A stretch of DNA of 17,085 bases from JBGLNL01 sp964548045. GTDB taxonomy: Bacteria; Chloroflexota; Dehalococcoidia; SZUA-161; SpSt-899. The position numbers were made by a program, and so were the translations under genes. The stretch is from positions 1 to 17,085 of the forward strand of contig CAZJQZ010000044.1 of the NCBI GenBank assembly GCA_964548045.1, written 5' to 3'. The notes below the pieces were generated by a model, which saw only the letters and a program-made list of their open reading frames with translations, had not been told where the DNA came from and did not search any database. Below, one piece after another: positions 1-8,138 of the stretch; the stretch's first letter is position 1; every line of letters begins with the position of its first letter.

Positions 1-1521
1 TGATAATGGGGGATAGATGCGTCCCTGCTCAAGATCGCTCTCCGACACTTCATGTGCCAGTACCTTTGCAGCAGCAAAGAACATCTCATCAATAACGCGG
101 GTTGCCTCACAGGCAATGACACCCAGCCCCACTCCGGGGAAAATATAGGCATTATTCCCCTGACTGGGAATATATGTTTTCCCTTCAAAATCTACAGGGG
201 CGAAGGGGCTGCCGCTGGCAAAAATGGCTCTTCCTCCGGTATACTTGTAAGCCTCTTCAGCAGTACATTCGGCTCTTGAGGTCGGGTTTGATAAGGGGAA
301 AATAATCGGTCTCTCATTGAACCTGGCCATTGCTTCCAGGATGGGTTTGGTGAATGTGCCGGGTTGCCCCGAGGCCCCAATGATTATCTGGGGCCTGATC
401 GACTCGATGGCAGAGAGCAAATCTTGATGTGACTCATGTTCATGGGCATAGGGAAGTTTTTGTGCATTTAGATTTGACCTGTCTTTGACAACCAGCCCTT
501 TGGAATCAACAAACCAGCACCGTTTGCGGGCTTCTTCTTCAGAGAGTCCGCTTGATACTATAGCAGAGACAATCATATTCGCTGTTCCAATCCCTGCCTC
601 ACCGGCCCCCAAAATCATAATTTTATGATCTTTAATGTCATCCCCGGTAATTCGCCATGCTGAGCGCACTCCTGCCAGGATTGCTGCTCCGGTTCCCTGG
701 ATGTCATCATCAAAGAGGCAGGCCCGATCCCTGTACTTGCTCAACAGTTGGAAGGCATTGGCATTGCCAAAATCTTCAAGCTGGATAAGGGCGTGGGGAT
801 AGCATTCCTGTACAGCCATGATGAATTCTTCAATAAAATCATCGTATGCCTGCCCTGTAAGCCGTTGTTGTTTTAGCCCGATGTAGAGGGAGTCATTAAG
901 CAAGGATTCATTGTTGGTTCCCACATCCAGCGTTATAGGGAGGGAAAGTGATGGATGAACGCCGGCACAGGCGGTATAGAGCTCAAGCTTTCCCACCGGG
1001 ATGCCCATGCCGCTGGCCCCCAGATCTCCCAGCCCCAGGATGCGTTCTCCATCGGTGACCACAATCAGACGAATATCCTCGTATGGCCAGTTGCGCAGGA
1101 TATCGATGATCCGGCCCCGGTCATTTACAGAAATGAATAATCCGCGTGATCTCTGATAGATATGCCCGTATCGTTGACATGCCTGTCCCACCGTCGGTGT
1201 ATAAATAATTGGCATCATCTCTTCAATGTTATCCATCACCACGCGATAGAACAGAGTCTTGTTTCTTTCATGGAGGGCCATCATGTGGATGTACTTTTCC
1301 AGATCAGATGATTTATTATGGAAGTTCTCCAGCACGCGCATTACCTGCTCTTGCTGCGTATGAACATGTGGTGGCAACAGTCCCCGCAGGCCAAAGGCAT
1401 CCCTCTCTTCTTCGGTGAACGACGTTCCTTTGTTTAAGTCACGATTGCGGAGCAATGCGATACCGGTAGGAAAATTCTCTGGGATACCGTGTTCTTTTTG
1501 CATTTTACTTTTACGGGGCAT
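1..1521 (-). CDS. NAD(P)-dependent malic enzyme, 3' end cut by window edge
   Basis: Oxidatively decarboxylates malate to pyruvate and CO2 in the cytoplasm. The reading frame is open from the ATG at 1521 to base 1 (507 codons), so roughly the last 30-60 residues of a usual 540-580-residue large malic enzyme are missing. Visible motifs are YTPTVG with the catalytic Tyr near residue 107, GDLGASGMGIPVGK with the catalytic Lys near 178, LDVGTNN near 199, the metal-binding FDDDIQGTGAAILAG near 270, the Rossmann GAGEAG near 306, then FPLSNPTSRAEC and QGNNAYIFPGVGLG. A TGA stop lies two codons upstream of the ATG, so the start can only be 1521 or the Met at 1503. No strong ribosome site precedes either; the bases AAGTGATTT directly precede 1521. 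It follows pckG by 28 bases on the same strand and is probably cotranscribed. Whether it uses NAD or NADP cannot be read. Confidence 0.96.
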   Translation of the reverse strand, partial: MPRKSKMQKEHGIPENFPTGIALLRNRDLNKGTSFTEEERDAFGLRGLLPPHVHTQQEQVMRVLENFHNKSSDLEKYIHMMALHERNKTLFYRVVMDNIEEMMPIIYTPTVGQACQRYGHIYQRSRGLFISVNDRGRIIDILRNWPYEDIRLIVVTDGERILGLGDLGASGMGIPVGKLELYTACAGVHPSLSLPITLDVGTNNESLLNDSLYIGLKQQRLTGQAYDDFIEEFIMAVQECYPHALIQLEDFGNANAFQLLSKYRDRACLFDDDIQGTGAAILAGVRSAWRITGDDIKDHKIMILGAGEAGIGTANMIVSAIVSSGLSEEEARKRCWFVDSKGLVVKDRSNLNAQKLPYAHEHESHQDLLSAIESIRPQIIIGASGQPGTFTKPILEAMARFNERPIIFPLSNPTSRAECTAEEAYKYTGGRAIFASGSPFAPVDFEGKTYIPSQGNNAYIFPGVGLGVIACEATRVIDEMFFAAAKVLAHEVSESDLEQGRIYPPLS

Positions 1522-1549
1522 AAATCACTTTTGGGTGTGTGCCAGAGAA

Positions 1550-3418
1550 TTACAGTTTGTCGGGGGTAATATAATCTCCGTGCTTTTCCTTTGCATCCAG
1601 CAGTCTTTGCCTTTGAGCTTCCAGTGCTTCAAACACTTGAGCAGGTGTATCGGTGACCTGCGTTTCGTAGATTTTCCTGATCCGGTTGAGCTTGGCAAGG
1701 TGTTCCGGCACCCGTACCGTAAACTGTTTGCTGTAGGCTTCCTGAGTGTAATCATATCCAAGGACTGCCTTGAAGAGCGGGACAAGGTCTTCGTATTTTG
1801 GTATCCGGCCGGTAGGGGTTTCGATCGCTTCAATTTCGTCATTCACGCGAAGCTCCATCCACTTGAACCAGACTTGCTTATCGGTCTTTTTATTCAGCAG
1901 ATTCCATGTTTCTTTATCCCTGATGAAGTAATTCACTGAGAAGATGTGGGGAGGCTGTTTTAGATTCCGGCCAAAATCCAGATTATTCTGAATGTATTTC
2001 CCGATGGAAACAGACAGGAAATCAAGATTAGACATGGGGTTGAATGCTCTGACTCCTTCCTTGCCTAGGGTTGCGGCGGTAGTCTCCGATTCGATCGAGG
2101 CACCCTTGGTAATAATTCCGTGGGTCCAGTCGAAAGCTTCTTCCACCGGAACACAGGTGTCTGAATCCCTGCCTCCATAGACAATCCCTTTCACTGCTAC
2201 ACCATTGGGATCGTCCAGTGCCGGATCCAAATTCGGCAGGTTGTGAAGATCGAGCGTGAATCGGGCATTGGGATGAGAGCAGGGAATTCTTTTACCGCTG
2301 GCATCCGTCTTTCCTTCGAACCATTCACCAGAGTGATTAATACCCGTTTGAGGTGTTTCGGTATCCATTTCATTCCAGTATGGCTTCCCATCCTTCGAAA
2401 TCAGAATATTTGAGAAAATGATCTCGGCGGGATTATGGAGTATGTTCCATTGAATTGAATCGTCCTGGGAATTGACGCCCTGGATTATCCCGAACATGCC
2501 TTTCTCCACGTTTACCGCCCTGACTCGACCATCTATATTCCTGAGATAGGCAATATCATCGCCGACAATACTTCCCTGTTCAAGCATGGCCGTGGAGGTC
2601 TTGCCGCACATGGAAGGATACGCCCCGGTGAAATAGGTTACTCTGTCATTTGGCCCATGGACTCCCATAACCAGCATGTGCTCGGTCAGCCAGTTTTCCT
2701 GGGAAGCACGGTTGATGGCTAGGCGCATAGCCAGTTTCTTCAACCCGATGGTGTTGCCTCCGTACTGGGTGTTGGTAGCGTAGACAGTATCATTGGTTAT
2801 GTCGATGTAGATTCTGCGCTTGTCTAGATTTTTGGATACATTTCTCTCGTCGAGTTCGCCCTGAGAATGGACAAACTTGAAAAACCTTGCATCCGGTCCT
2901 TCCCTGATAAATTCTTCGTAGCCCGAACGGTAGAGCAGGTCTTCACTGTGGGCTACGTAGGAGGAATCAGTTAATTGCACGCACGGGATGGAAAAGCCAG
3001 AGTTAACAGGGCCCAGGCAGAAAAAACGCACGTACAGTTCCTTCCCCTTCATCATACCCTTTAGTATTTCATGAACCTCGTTGTATCCTTCCTCCCTGTC
3101 TCTGGTGCTGATGGATGAACCCAGATCAACTCCTTTGGGAACCAGAATATTTGTGTGCTCCTTGTCCCGTCCCTGATCGCCGTAGGCATCAAAATGGACG
3201 GTATGGCCCTCGATAACAAGCTTGCGTTCCTCTCCGTTCTTTATGGCCGCATCGCGGATATACCGGATATCTTCAGGTGCATCGGTGCAGACAAAGACCT
3301 TGTCAGGATTACATAACTCGATATACTTGTCAAGGAATTCATTGAGGCCGGGATTGTTTATTCTGGCGATTTTCTGATACCCGTCTTCTCCCAGCCTGGT
3401 CTTGAGCATATCTGTCAT
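1550..3418 (-). CDS. pckG: Phosphoenolpyruvate carboxykinase (GTP)
   Basis: Interconverts oxaloacetate plus GTP with phosphoenolpyruvate, CO2 and GDP; acts at the gluconeogenic/anaplerotic node in the cytoplasm. From the chosen start the protein is 622 residues, normal for the GTP family. Seen motifs: the PEP/metal region YGGNTIGLKK near 219-228, the P-loop YPSMCGKTSTAM near 267-278 with the reactive Cys typical of the GTP enzyme, the kinase-2 motif GDDIAYL near 286-292, and a C-terminal GGRDSDTCVPVEEAFDW stretch. The frame is open to an upstream ATG at 3454, but the ATG at 3418 has GAAGAGGA five bases before it, so 3418 is preferred. The malic enzyme follows after 28 bases. Together the two enzymes could turn malate, oxaloacetate, pyruvate and PEP over. 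The direction in vivo is not visible. Confidence 0.95.
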   Translation of the reverse strand: MTDMLKTRLGEDGYQKIARINNPGLNEFLDKYIELCNPDKVFVCTDAPEDIRYIRDAAIKNGEERKLVIEGHTVHFDAYGDQGRDKEHTNILVPKGVDLGSSISTRDREEGYNEVHEILKGMMKGKELYVRFFCLGPVNSGFSIPCVQLTDSSYVAHSEDLLYRSGYEEFIREGPDARFFKFVHSQGELDERNVSKNLDKRRIYIDITNDTVYATNTQYGGNTIGLKKLAMRLAINRASQENWLTEHMLVMGVHGPNDRVTYFTGAYPSMCGKTSTAMLEQGSIVGDDIAYLRNIDGRVRAVNVEKGMFGIIQGVNSQDDSIQWNILHNPAEIIFSNILISKDGKPYWNEMDTETPQTGINHSGEWFEGKTDASGKRIPCSHPNARFTLDLHNLPNLDPALDDPNGVAVKGIVYGGRDSDTCVPVEEAFDWTHGIITKGASIESETTAATLGKEGVRAFNPMSNLDFLSVSIGKYIQNNLDFGRNLKQPPHIFSVNYFIRDKETWNLLNKKTDKQVWFKWMELRVNDEIEAIETPTGRIPKYEDLVPLFKAVLGYDYTQEAYSKQFTVRVPEHLAKLNRIRKIYETQVTDTPAQVFEALEAQRQRLLDAKEKHGDYITPDKL

Positions 3419-3423
3419 ATCTA

Positions 3424-3431
3424 TCCTCTTC
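3424..3431 (-). promoter_or_regulatory. Ribosome binding site deciding the pckG start
   Basis: Reading the minus strand, GAAGAGGA lies five bases before the ATG at 3418. The in-frame ATG at 3454 has no comparable purine-rich site, so this site argues for the shorter PEP carboxykinase. Confidence 0.65.
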
Positions 3432-3547
3432 TCATTCACAATTATGGCCTGCAATCATAAACCAATAGTAATACCATGTACCAGTCAGCACAATGGCAAA
3501 AACACGCAAACCCCGATTTTTTGCTCGATATCCTATCTGATAAGAGC

Positions 3548-3553
3548 TATAAT
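3548..3553 (+). promoter_or_regulatory. Possible -10 box for the radical-SAM gene
   Basis: A perfect TATAAT lies 25 bases before the ATG at 3579. A -35 element at normal spacing is not evident: the nearest candidate, TTGCTC at 3521-3526, is 21 bases away. The 8-mer GCTCGATA occurs on both sides, at 3523-3530 and 3557-3564, and could be an operator pair or chance. Confidence 0.35.
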
Positions 3554-3578
3554 ATGGCTCGATAGAAGATGGATTGAA

Positions 3579-5150
3579 ATGAACTGGAAGACGCTCGAAG
3601 AAGCAAAAACAAAACTTGCCTCAGAAGAGGGAACTGTTTTCAAAGACTGGGGAGGCAGAAACAGTGTTGCTCTCATCTATCCAAATTCTTATTTCTTGGG
3701 CATGTCCAACCTCGGGTTCCAGTCTCTTTACGGATTGCTGAACCGGTACGATCAAATCGTCTGCGAAAGAGTATTCATGGAAGGACTCGAGCCCGTTTCG
3801 CTGGAATCTCAAAGACCGCTGGGTGACTTCGATGTTCTTGCCTTCTCTTTTTCCTACGAACATGATTATTTTAACGCTGTACGCCTATTGAAATCAAGTG
3901 GTATCCCTGCTTTTGCTGTAGATCGTGACGAACGGCATCCGCTAATAATCGCCGGAGGCGCTGCGGTGACGGCAAATCCAGAACCCCTGATCTCAATTAT
4001 CGACTGTTTTGCCGTTGGCGAGGGAGAGGCTATTTTGCCTCAGGCGGCCACGGTATTGCTCGATGGCATGGAATCTCCCCGTCATGAATTGCTTACTGAA
4101 CTGGCCAGAGTGCCGGGCTTGTATGTTCCTGCTGCCGGTAACAATCCGGTTCGTCAGTTCGCGGCAGATATCGGAAGCTTTCCCACCGGATCGGTGGTAC
4201 TCACTCCTGATACCGAATTGGGCGAGATGTACCTGATGGAGATCGCCCGCGGTTGTGCGCATGGGTGCCGTTTCTGTCTGGCCGGCTATCACTTTCGCCC
4301 CATGCGATATCGTCCGGTGGAGCAATTGCTTCAACAGGCCGAACAGGGGCTGCAATCACGCCAGCGAATCGGACTGATAAGCGCCGCTATCTCCGATCAT
4401 CCCCAAATCGATGATTTGATTACCGGGTTGAGAAAGATGGAAGCTGAGATATCGGTGAGCTCGGTGCGGATAAAACCTCTCTCCGATACCCTTTTGCAGG
4501 GGCTGGCCGAGAGCGGCACGAAAACGATCACTCTGGCCCCGGAGGCTGGCACAGAAAGACTGCGGCAGGTCATCAGTAAAGGAATCTCTGAGGATGATAT
4601 TTTCAGCGCATTTCAGAGAGCGGCTGCACACAAATTCAGGCAGATCAAGCTTTATTTCATGATTGGCTTGCCGACTGAAACCGATGACGATATAGCCGCT
4701 ATTGCAAAAATGGCCCGGGCAGCTAAAGATATTACGGATCGATATCGAGCGGGAACACGCCTTATCCTGAATATAACTCCTTTTGTGCCCAAAGCAGGAA
4801 CTCCTTTTCAGTGGTTGCCAATGGCCAGAACCGGGGTGCTGAAACATCGAGCAGGGTATCTGAAGAAAGAATTGACTCCCAGGGGAATTGAAGTCAAGTT
4901 GGACAGTATCGAGTGGAGTGTGGTGCAGGGGATGCTCGCTCGTGGCGATTCGCGCCTGGGCCCGGTCATTGAAAGCATGCCTAAGGTGACGCTTTCTAAT
5001 TGGCGAAAAGGACTGGAGCAAGCCGGAATCGACCCTGAATCGATTCATCAGCAAATATCATTTGAAGTACCGTTGCCCTGGGCGAAGATCGATTCCGGAA
5101 CAGGCACAGAAAAACTTCGGAGTGAAATGGAAAAGGCATTGTCTCGCTAA
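3579..5150 (+). CDS. Radical SAM protein with N-terminal B12-binding-like domain
   Basis: A 523-residue radical-SAM enzyme of unassigned reaction. The N-terminal part (about 28-155) reads like the Rossmann-type B12-binding domain found in TIGR03960-like proteins: LIYPNSYFLGMSNLGFQSLYGLLNR, VSLESQRPLGDFDVLAFSF, IIAGGAAVTANPEPL and FAVGEGE. A cobalamin-ligating DxHxxG motif is not evident, so cobalamin binding is not assured. The radical-SAM core follows, with the [4Fe-4S] cysteines C226, C230 and C233 in ARGCAHGCRFC (CxxxCxxC), and downstream TLAPEAGTERLRQVISKG and YFMIGLPTETDDD. The frame is open upstream to 3402, but that extension would overlap the pckG start and looks non-native. The ATG at 3579 starts the conserved region and lies just after a TATAAT box. 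It is divergent from pckG. It could be a methyltransferase or a methylthiotransferase-like enzyme; the substrate cannot be inferred. Confidence 0.88.
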   Translation: MNWKTLEEAKTKLASEEGTVFKDWGGRNSVALIYPNSYFLGMSNLGFQSLYGLLNRYDQIVCERVFMEGLEPVSLESQRPLGDFDVLAFSFSYEHDYFNAVRLLKSSGIPAFAVDRDERHPLIIAGGAAVTANPEPLISIIDCFAVGEGEAILPQAATVLLDGMESPRHELLTELARVPGLYVPAAGNNPVRQFAADIGSFPTGSVVLTPDTELGEMYLMEIARGCAHGCRFCLAGYHFRPMRYRPVEQLLQQAEQGLQSRQRIGLISAAISDHPQIDDLITGLRKMEAEISVSSVRIKPLSDTLLQGLAESGTKTITLAPEAGTERLRQVISKGISEDDIFSAFQRAAAHKFRQIKLYFMIGLPTETDDDIAAIAKMARAAKDITDRYRAGTRLILNITPFVPKAGTPFQWLPMARTGVLKHRAGYLKKELTPRGIEVKLDSIEWSVVQGMLARGDSRLGPVIESMPKVTLSNWRKGLEQAGIDPESIHQQISFEVPLPWAKIDSGTGTEKLRSEMEKALSR

Positions 5151-5289
5151 GTGCGTGGATTTGGGGAATCTTGATAGCCATGAGCGTAGGTGATAACATG
5201 GCAATAGATTTTTATTCGTTGACAGCTTTTTTAGTGGAATCCGGCGCCTGTACACGCACAAGGAAAATGAAACCTGCTATAGGAGCAAA

Positions 5290-5451
5290 ATGAGCGAAGC
5301 ATTCGATTGGGCAGAGGTGGGAAGAGTAGTCGGGGTTGGTTTTGGAATGGTTTTCCTGATTCTTTCAGGGCTGGCCGTGATTCTGGGAATAATTGGTATT
5401 GCAATTCGCAAGATGGAGAAGAGATTTGGCTTGAGGGAGGAGACGGATTGA
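5290..5451 (+). CDS. Small OadG-like sodium-pump decarboxylase gamma subunit
   Basis: A 53-residue single-pass membrane protein. Residues 11-40 form one hydrophobic helix containing GFGMVFLILSGLAVILG, the pattern seen at the start of OadG/gamma subunits of sodium-translocating decarboxylases, followed by a basic and acidic tail (RKMEKRFGLREE). In the known complexes gamma anchors and assembles the alpha and beta subunits. This copy is shorter than the roughly 80-residue OadG of enterobacteria and lacks its polar C-terminal extension. AGGAG at 5281-5285 sits four bases before the ATG. The beta subunit begins 38 bases downstream, which strongly supports the assignment. At this length sequence alone would be weak evidence; the neighbour carries most of the weight. 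Confidence 0.75.
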   Translation: MSEAFDWAEVGRVVGVGFGMVFLILSGLAVILGIIGIAIRKMEKRFGLREETD

Positions 5452-5470
5452 AGAGGGTTTTGTAGGGGCT

Positions 5471-5479
5471 AAGGAGAGG
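5471..5479 (+). promoter_or_regulatory. Ribosome binding site for the TTG-started beta subunit
   Basis: AAGGAGAGG lies ten bases before the TTG at 5490. An in-frame TAG at 5484-5486 rules out any earlier start, and no ATG gives a full-length protein, so TTG is the likely start. Confidence 0.7.
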
Positions 5480-5489
5480 GATTTAGCAG

Positions 5490-6653
5490 TTGGATAGCTT
5501 AATCGAGACAGGTTTCAGTGCCATTGGCTGGGATGATGTGCTAATGATCGCCATTGGCATTTTGCTGGTTTTCCTGGGTATTACCAGAAAGTGGGAGCCA
5601 CTTTTGCTGGTCCCGATTGGGTTTAGCATAGTCTTGGTCAACCTCCCTCTGGGAGGGCTGATGGATAGTACTGGTGGAGACCTGCTGGATAAAGATTCGG
5701 AAGCTGTCGGGCTGATAGCTTACATTTTCAAAGGAGGAATTCAAACTGAGATTATACCCCCCCTTATTTTCCTTGGACTGGGTGCCATGACTGATTTCGA
5801 ATCCCTCATTGCCAATCCCAAAACTCTGCTCCTCGGCGCGGCGGGGCAATTTGGGGTCTATGCCACGTTGCTCATAGCCGTGCTTTTAGGGTCCGGATGG
5901 CTGGGAATAACTGATTGGGGAATCAAAGAGGCGTGTTCCATCGGGATAGTCGGTGGGGCTGATGGGCCAACGACCGTCTATCTCAGCGATCAACTGGCCC
6001 CGCATCTGATGGGAACCGTGGCAGTAGCAGCTTATATTTATATGGCAATGGTTCCTATCATTCAGCCCCCCATAATCAGGCTCTGTACCACCAAAAAGGA
6101 AAGGCAGATATACATGAAGCCGATGGCGAGGGAGGTCTCTCATAAGGAAAAAATCTTCTTCCCTTTTATAGGGGCCATTGTCATTATTTTGCTTGTTCCC
6201 AAATCAGCGCCACTTATCGGGTGTTTTATGTTTGGGAATCTGCTCCATGTATCCGGTGTTACCGATAGGCTGGCCAAGACGGCCAGCGGGGCATTAATGG
6301 ATATACTGACCGTATTCCTCGGGCTCTCTATTGGCGGGATAATGACTGCGGATAATTTCCTCAATCTCGATTCAATACTGGCCTTTGTGTTGGGTATATT
6401 CGGTTTTGCCAGCGCCACCGCATTTGGGGTGCTGGTTGCCAAACTTATGAACAGATTTTCCCGGGAGCCCATTAACCCGATGATCGGAGCGGCGGGAGTA
6501 TCGGCAGTGCCAATGTCTGCCAGGGTGGTGCAAATAATGGGGCAAAAGGAGAACCCTCATAACTTCCTGTTAATGCATGCCATGGGGCCAAATGTCGCTG
6601 GGGTAATCGGAACTGCCACGGCTGCAGGGATATTCTTGAGCATGGTGGGGTAG
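5490..6653 (+). CDS. Sodium-translocating decarboxylase beta subunit (OadB/MmdB/GcdB family)
   Basis: Integral membrane subunit that couples decarboxylation of a biotin-bound carboxyl group to export of sodium ions. It has 387 residues, normal for the family, and is mostly transmembrane helices. Diagnostic motifs: EPLLLVPIGFSIVLVNLP near 36-53, GGADGPTTVYLSD at 155-167 with the ion-pathway Asp158, GAAGVSAVPMSARVV and NFLLMHAMGPNVAGVIG near the C-terminus. It starts with TTG, 38 bases after the gamma subunit, and ends four bases before yggS, so the genes are probably cotranscribed. The alpha (carboxyltransferase) and biotin-carrier subunits are not in the window. The substrate (oxaloacetate, methylmalonyl-CoA or glutaconyl-CoA) is therefore undetermined; the family cannot be told apart from beta alone. 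Confidence 0.93.
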   Translation: MDSLIETGFSAIGWDDVLMIAIGILLVFLGITRKWEPLLLVPIGFSIVLVNLPLGGLMDSTGGDLLDKDSEAVGLIAYIFKGGIQTEIIPPLIFLGLGAMTDFESLIANPKTLLLGAAGQFGVYATLLIAVLLGSGWLGITDWGIKEACSIGIVGGADGPTTVYLSDQLAPHLMGTVAVAAYIYMAMVPIIQPPIIRLCTTKKERQIYMKPMAREVSHKEKIFFPFIGAIVIILLVPKSAPLIGCFMFGNLLHVSGVTDRLAKTASGALMDILTVFLGLSIGGIMTADNFLNLDSILAFVLGIFGFASATAFGVLVAKLMNRFSREPINPMIGAAGVSAVPMSARVVQIMGQKENPHNFLLMHAMGPNVAGVIGTATAAGIFLSMVG

Positions 6654-6657
6654 TTTT

Positions 6658-7329
6658 ATGAAGATGGATATTGAACAAAACTTTCGAAACGTAACTGATC
6701 GCATTGCCCTGGCATGTGAGCGGGCAGGCAGATCGCCGGATGAGGTAACCCTGGTTGCCATCACCAAGACCCATGATGCTGCCACTGTTCGAGCCGCTTT
6801 TGAAGTTGGGCTTCGTCATTTCGGAGAGAACCGGATTCAGGAAGCCGGAAGCAAGCTGGCGGAACTGGAAGATGTGAAAAGTCAGTCAACCTGGCATATG
6901 GTTGGCCACCTGCAAACCAACAAAGTAAAGACAGCCGTGGAGCTTTTTGATATAATCCAGAGCGTCGATTCGGTGAAGCTTGCCGATTTCCTGAGCCGCA
7001 ACACTCACAAGCCGTTGCCGATATTTCTGGAAGTGAATATAGGAGAAGAAGAATCCAAGAGCGGATTCAGCGTTGCCGAGATTTCACAATCGGTGAGCGA
7101 GATAGGGAAAATGCAAAACCTGGAAGTCAGAGGGCTGATGACCGTAGCTCCCTGGGTGAGTGACCCGGAGGAGGTAAGGCCGGTCTTCCGTCAACTGAGA
7201 GAGCTGCGGGATTCGCTGGGACTGGCCGAACTTTCCATGGGCATGACCGACGATTTCGAAGTGGCTATCGAAGAGGGGGCCACATCGGTGCGAGTTGGCC
7301 GGGCGATTTTTGGAAAGCGGAGGGCATGA
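6658..7329 (+). CDS. yggS: YggS/PLPBP family pyridoxal-phosphate-binding protein
   Basis: A single-domain PLP-binding protein of the fold-type III barrel family that helps maintain vitamin B6 and amino/keto-acid balance; no catalytic reaction is established for the family. The 223 residues are normal. Lys37 in LVAITKTHD is the PLP Schiff-base position, FGENRIQEA, WHMVGHLQTNKVK and SMGMTDDFEVAI are family signatures, and VRVGRAIFG closes the protein. The ATG at 6658 follows the beta-subunit stop by four bases, and a second Met two codons on (6664) is an alternative start. GTGGGG at 6644-6649 may serve as ribosome site. It sits directly before proC and yggT, a conserved order in many bacteria where the trio lies near cell-division genes. 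Confidence 0.94.
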   Translation: MKMDIEQNFRNVTDRIALACERAGRSPDEVTLVAITKTHDAATVRAAFEVGLRHFGENRIQEAGSKLAELEDVKSQSTWHMVGHLQTNKVKTAVELFDIIQSVDSVKLADFLSRNTHKPLPIFLEVNIGEEESKSGFSVAEISQSVSEIGKMQNLEVRGLMTVAPWVSDPEEVRPVFRQLRELRDSLGLAELSMGMTDDFEVAIEEGATSVRVGRAIFGKRRA

Positions 7330-7332
7330 ATT

Positions 7333-8136
7333 ATGAAAATCGCATTCATCGGCGCGGGGGTGATGGCGGAAGCGATCATTTCCGGCATTATCAGTAATGG
7401 CCTGGCCAAACCGGATGATATCACCGCCAGCGATATTTCCCAGATTCGTTTAGCAGAACTGGGAAGTCGATATGGGTTGCAAACCACCTCGAGTAATCAG
7501 GAAGCTGTCAAGGGTAAGGATATTGCGGTGCTTTCCGTAAAACCCCAGGTGTTCAAGTCTATTGCCGATGACCTGCGAGGGAGGCTGGATTACGAACAGC
7601 TTGTCCTTTCCATCATGGCCGGGATCAAGATTGATACCATTAACATGCTTTTAACGCACAAGTCTATCGTGAGAGTGATGCCCAACACCCCGGCTCAAAT
7701 TGGCGAAGGGATCAGCGTCTGGGCCGCTACCGATTCGGTTCGGCAACCGCAGAAAGATGTGGTACAATCCGTTCTGGCAGCACTGGGAAAAGAGATTTAC
7801 GTTGACGATGAAAAGTATATCGACATGGCCACAGCCATCAGCGGAAGCGGCCCGGCTTATGTATTCATGATACTTGAATCACTGATAGATGCAGGGGTAC
7901 ATATCGGATTGCCCCGTCAGACTGCAGCGGAACTTGTGATGCAAACCATGCTGGGATCAATTCGCTTCGCTCAGGGAAGCGGAAAGCACCTGGCGGAACT
8001 CAGGGATATGGTCACCTCTCCGGGGGGAACGACCGCCGAAGGCCTGCTCAAATTGGAGGAAGGCGAATTGAGGGCAGTGCTCACTCAGGCAGTTGTAGCT
8101 GCATACGAGAAAGCTCAGAGTTTGGGGAAGGAGTAG
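7333..8136 (+). CDS. proC: Pyrroline-5-carboxylate reductase
   Basis: Catalyses the last step of proline synthesis, NAD(P)H-dependent reduction of 1-pyrroline-5-carboxylate, in the cytoplasm. Its 267 residues match the family. The N-terminal Rossmann motif IAFIGAGVMAEAI is at 3-15, followed by VLSVKPQ near 68-74, VRVMPNTPAQIGEG near 113-126, TAISGSGPAYVF near 166-177 and the P5CR signature VTSPGGTTAEGL near the C-terminus. The ATG lies three bases after the yggS stop, with GGAGGG about six to eight bases upstream inside the yggS 3' end. The tight spacing indicates cotranscription with yggS and yggT. Confidence 0.96.
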   Translation: MKIAFIGAGVMAEAIISGIISNGLAKPDDITASDISQIRLAELGSRYGLQTTSSNQEAVKGKDIAVLSVKPQVFKSIADDLRGRLDYEQLVLSIMAGIKIDTINMLLTHKSIVRVMPNTPAQIGEGISVWAATDSVRQPQKDVVQSVLAALGKEIYVDDEKYIDMATAISGSGPAYVFMILESLIDAGVHIGLPRQTAAELVMQTMLGSIRFAQGSGKHLAELRDMVTSPGGTTAEGLLKLEEGELRAVLTQAVVAAYEKAQSLGKE

Positions 8137-8138
8137 AA

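Noticed and set aside
1415..1939. 174-codon open frame on the plus strand, opposite malic enzyme and pckG
   Set aside because: It is antisense to two certain genes and its translation has no domain-like pattern.
3402..3578. N-terminal extension of the radical-SAM protein from an upstream ATG
   Set aside because: The extension would overlap the pckG start, contains the TATAAT box and reads as non-homologous sequence; ATG 3579 begins the conserved part.
4356..5054. 232-codon open frame on the minus strand, opposite the radical-SAM gene
   Set aside because: It is a long shadow of a well-supported gene, with no motif and no ribosome site.
5219..5224. Perfect TTGACA upstream of the OadG-like gene
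   Set aside because: No acceptable -10 element lies 16-18 bases downstream (the bases there are GC-rich), so I do not call a promoter.
5180..5293. 37-codon open frame ending in ATGA overlap with the OadG-like gene
   Set aside because: The overlap is suggestive and AGGTGAT precedes an internal ATG at 5198, but the product has no recognisable feature and the frame is short enough to be chance.
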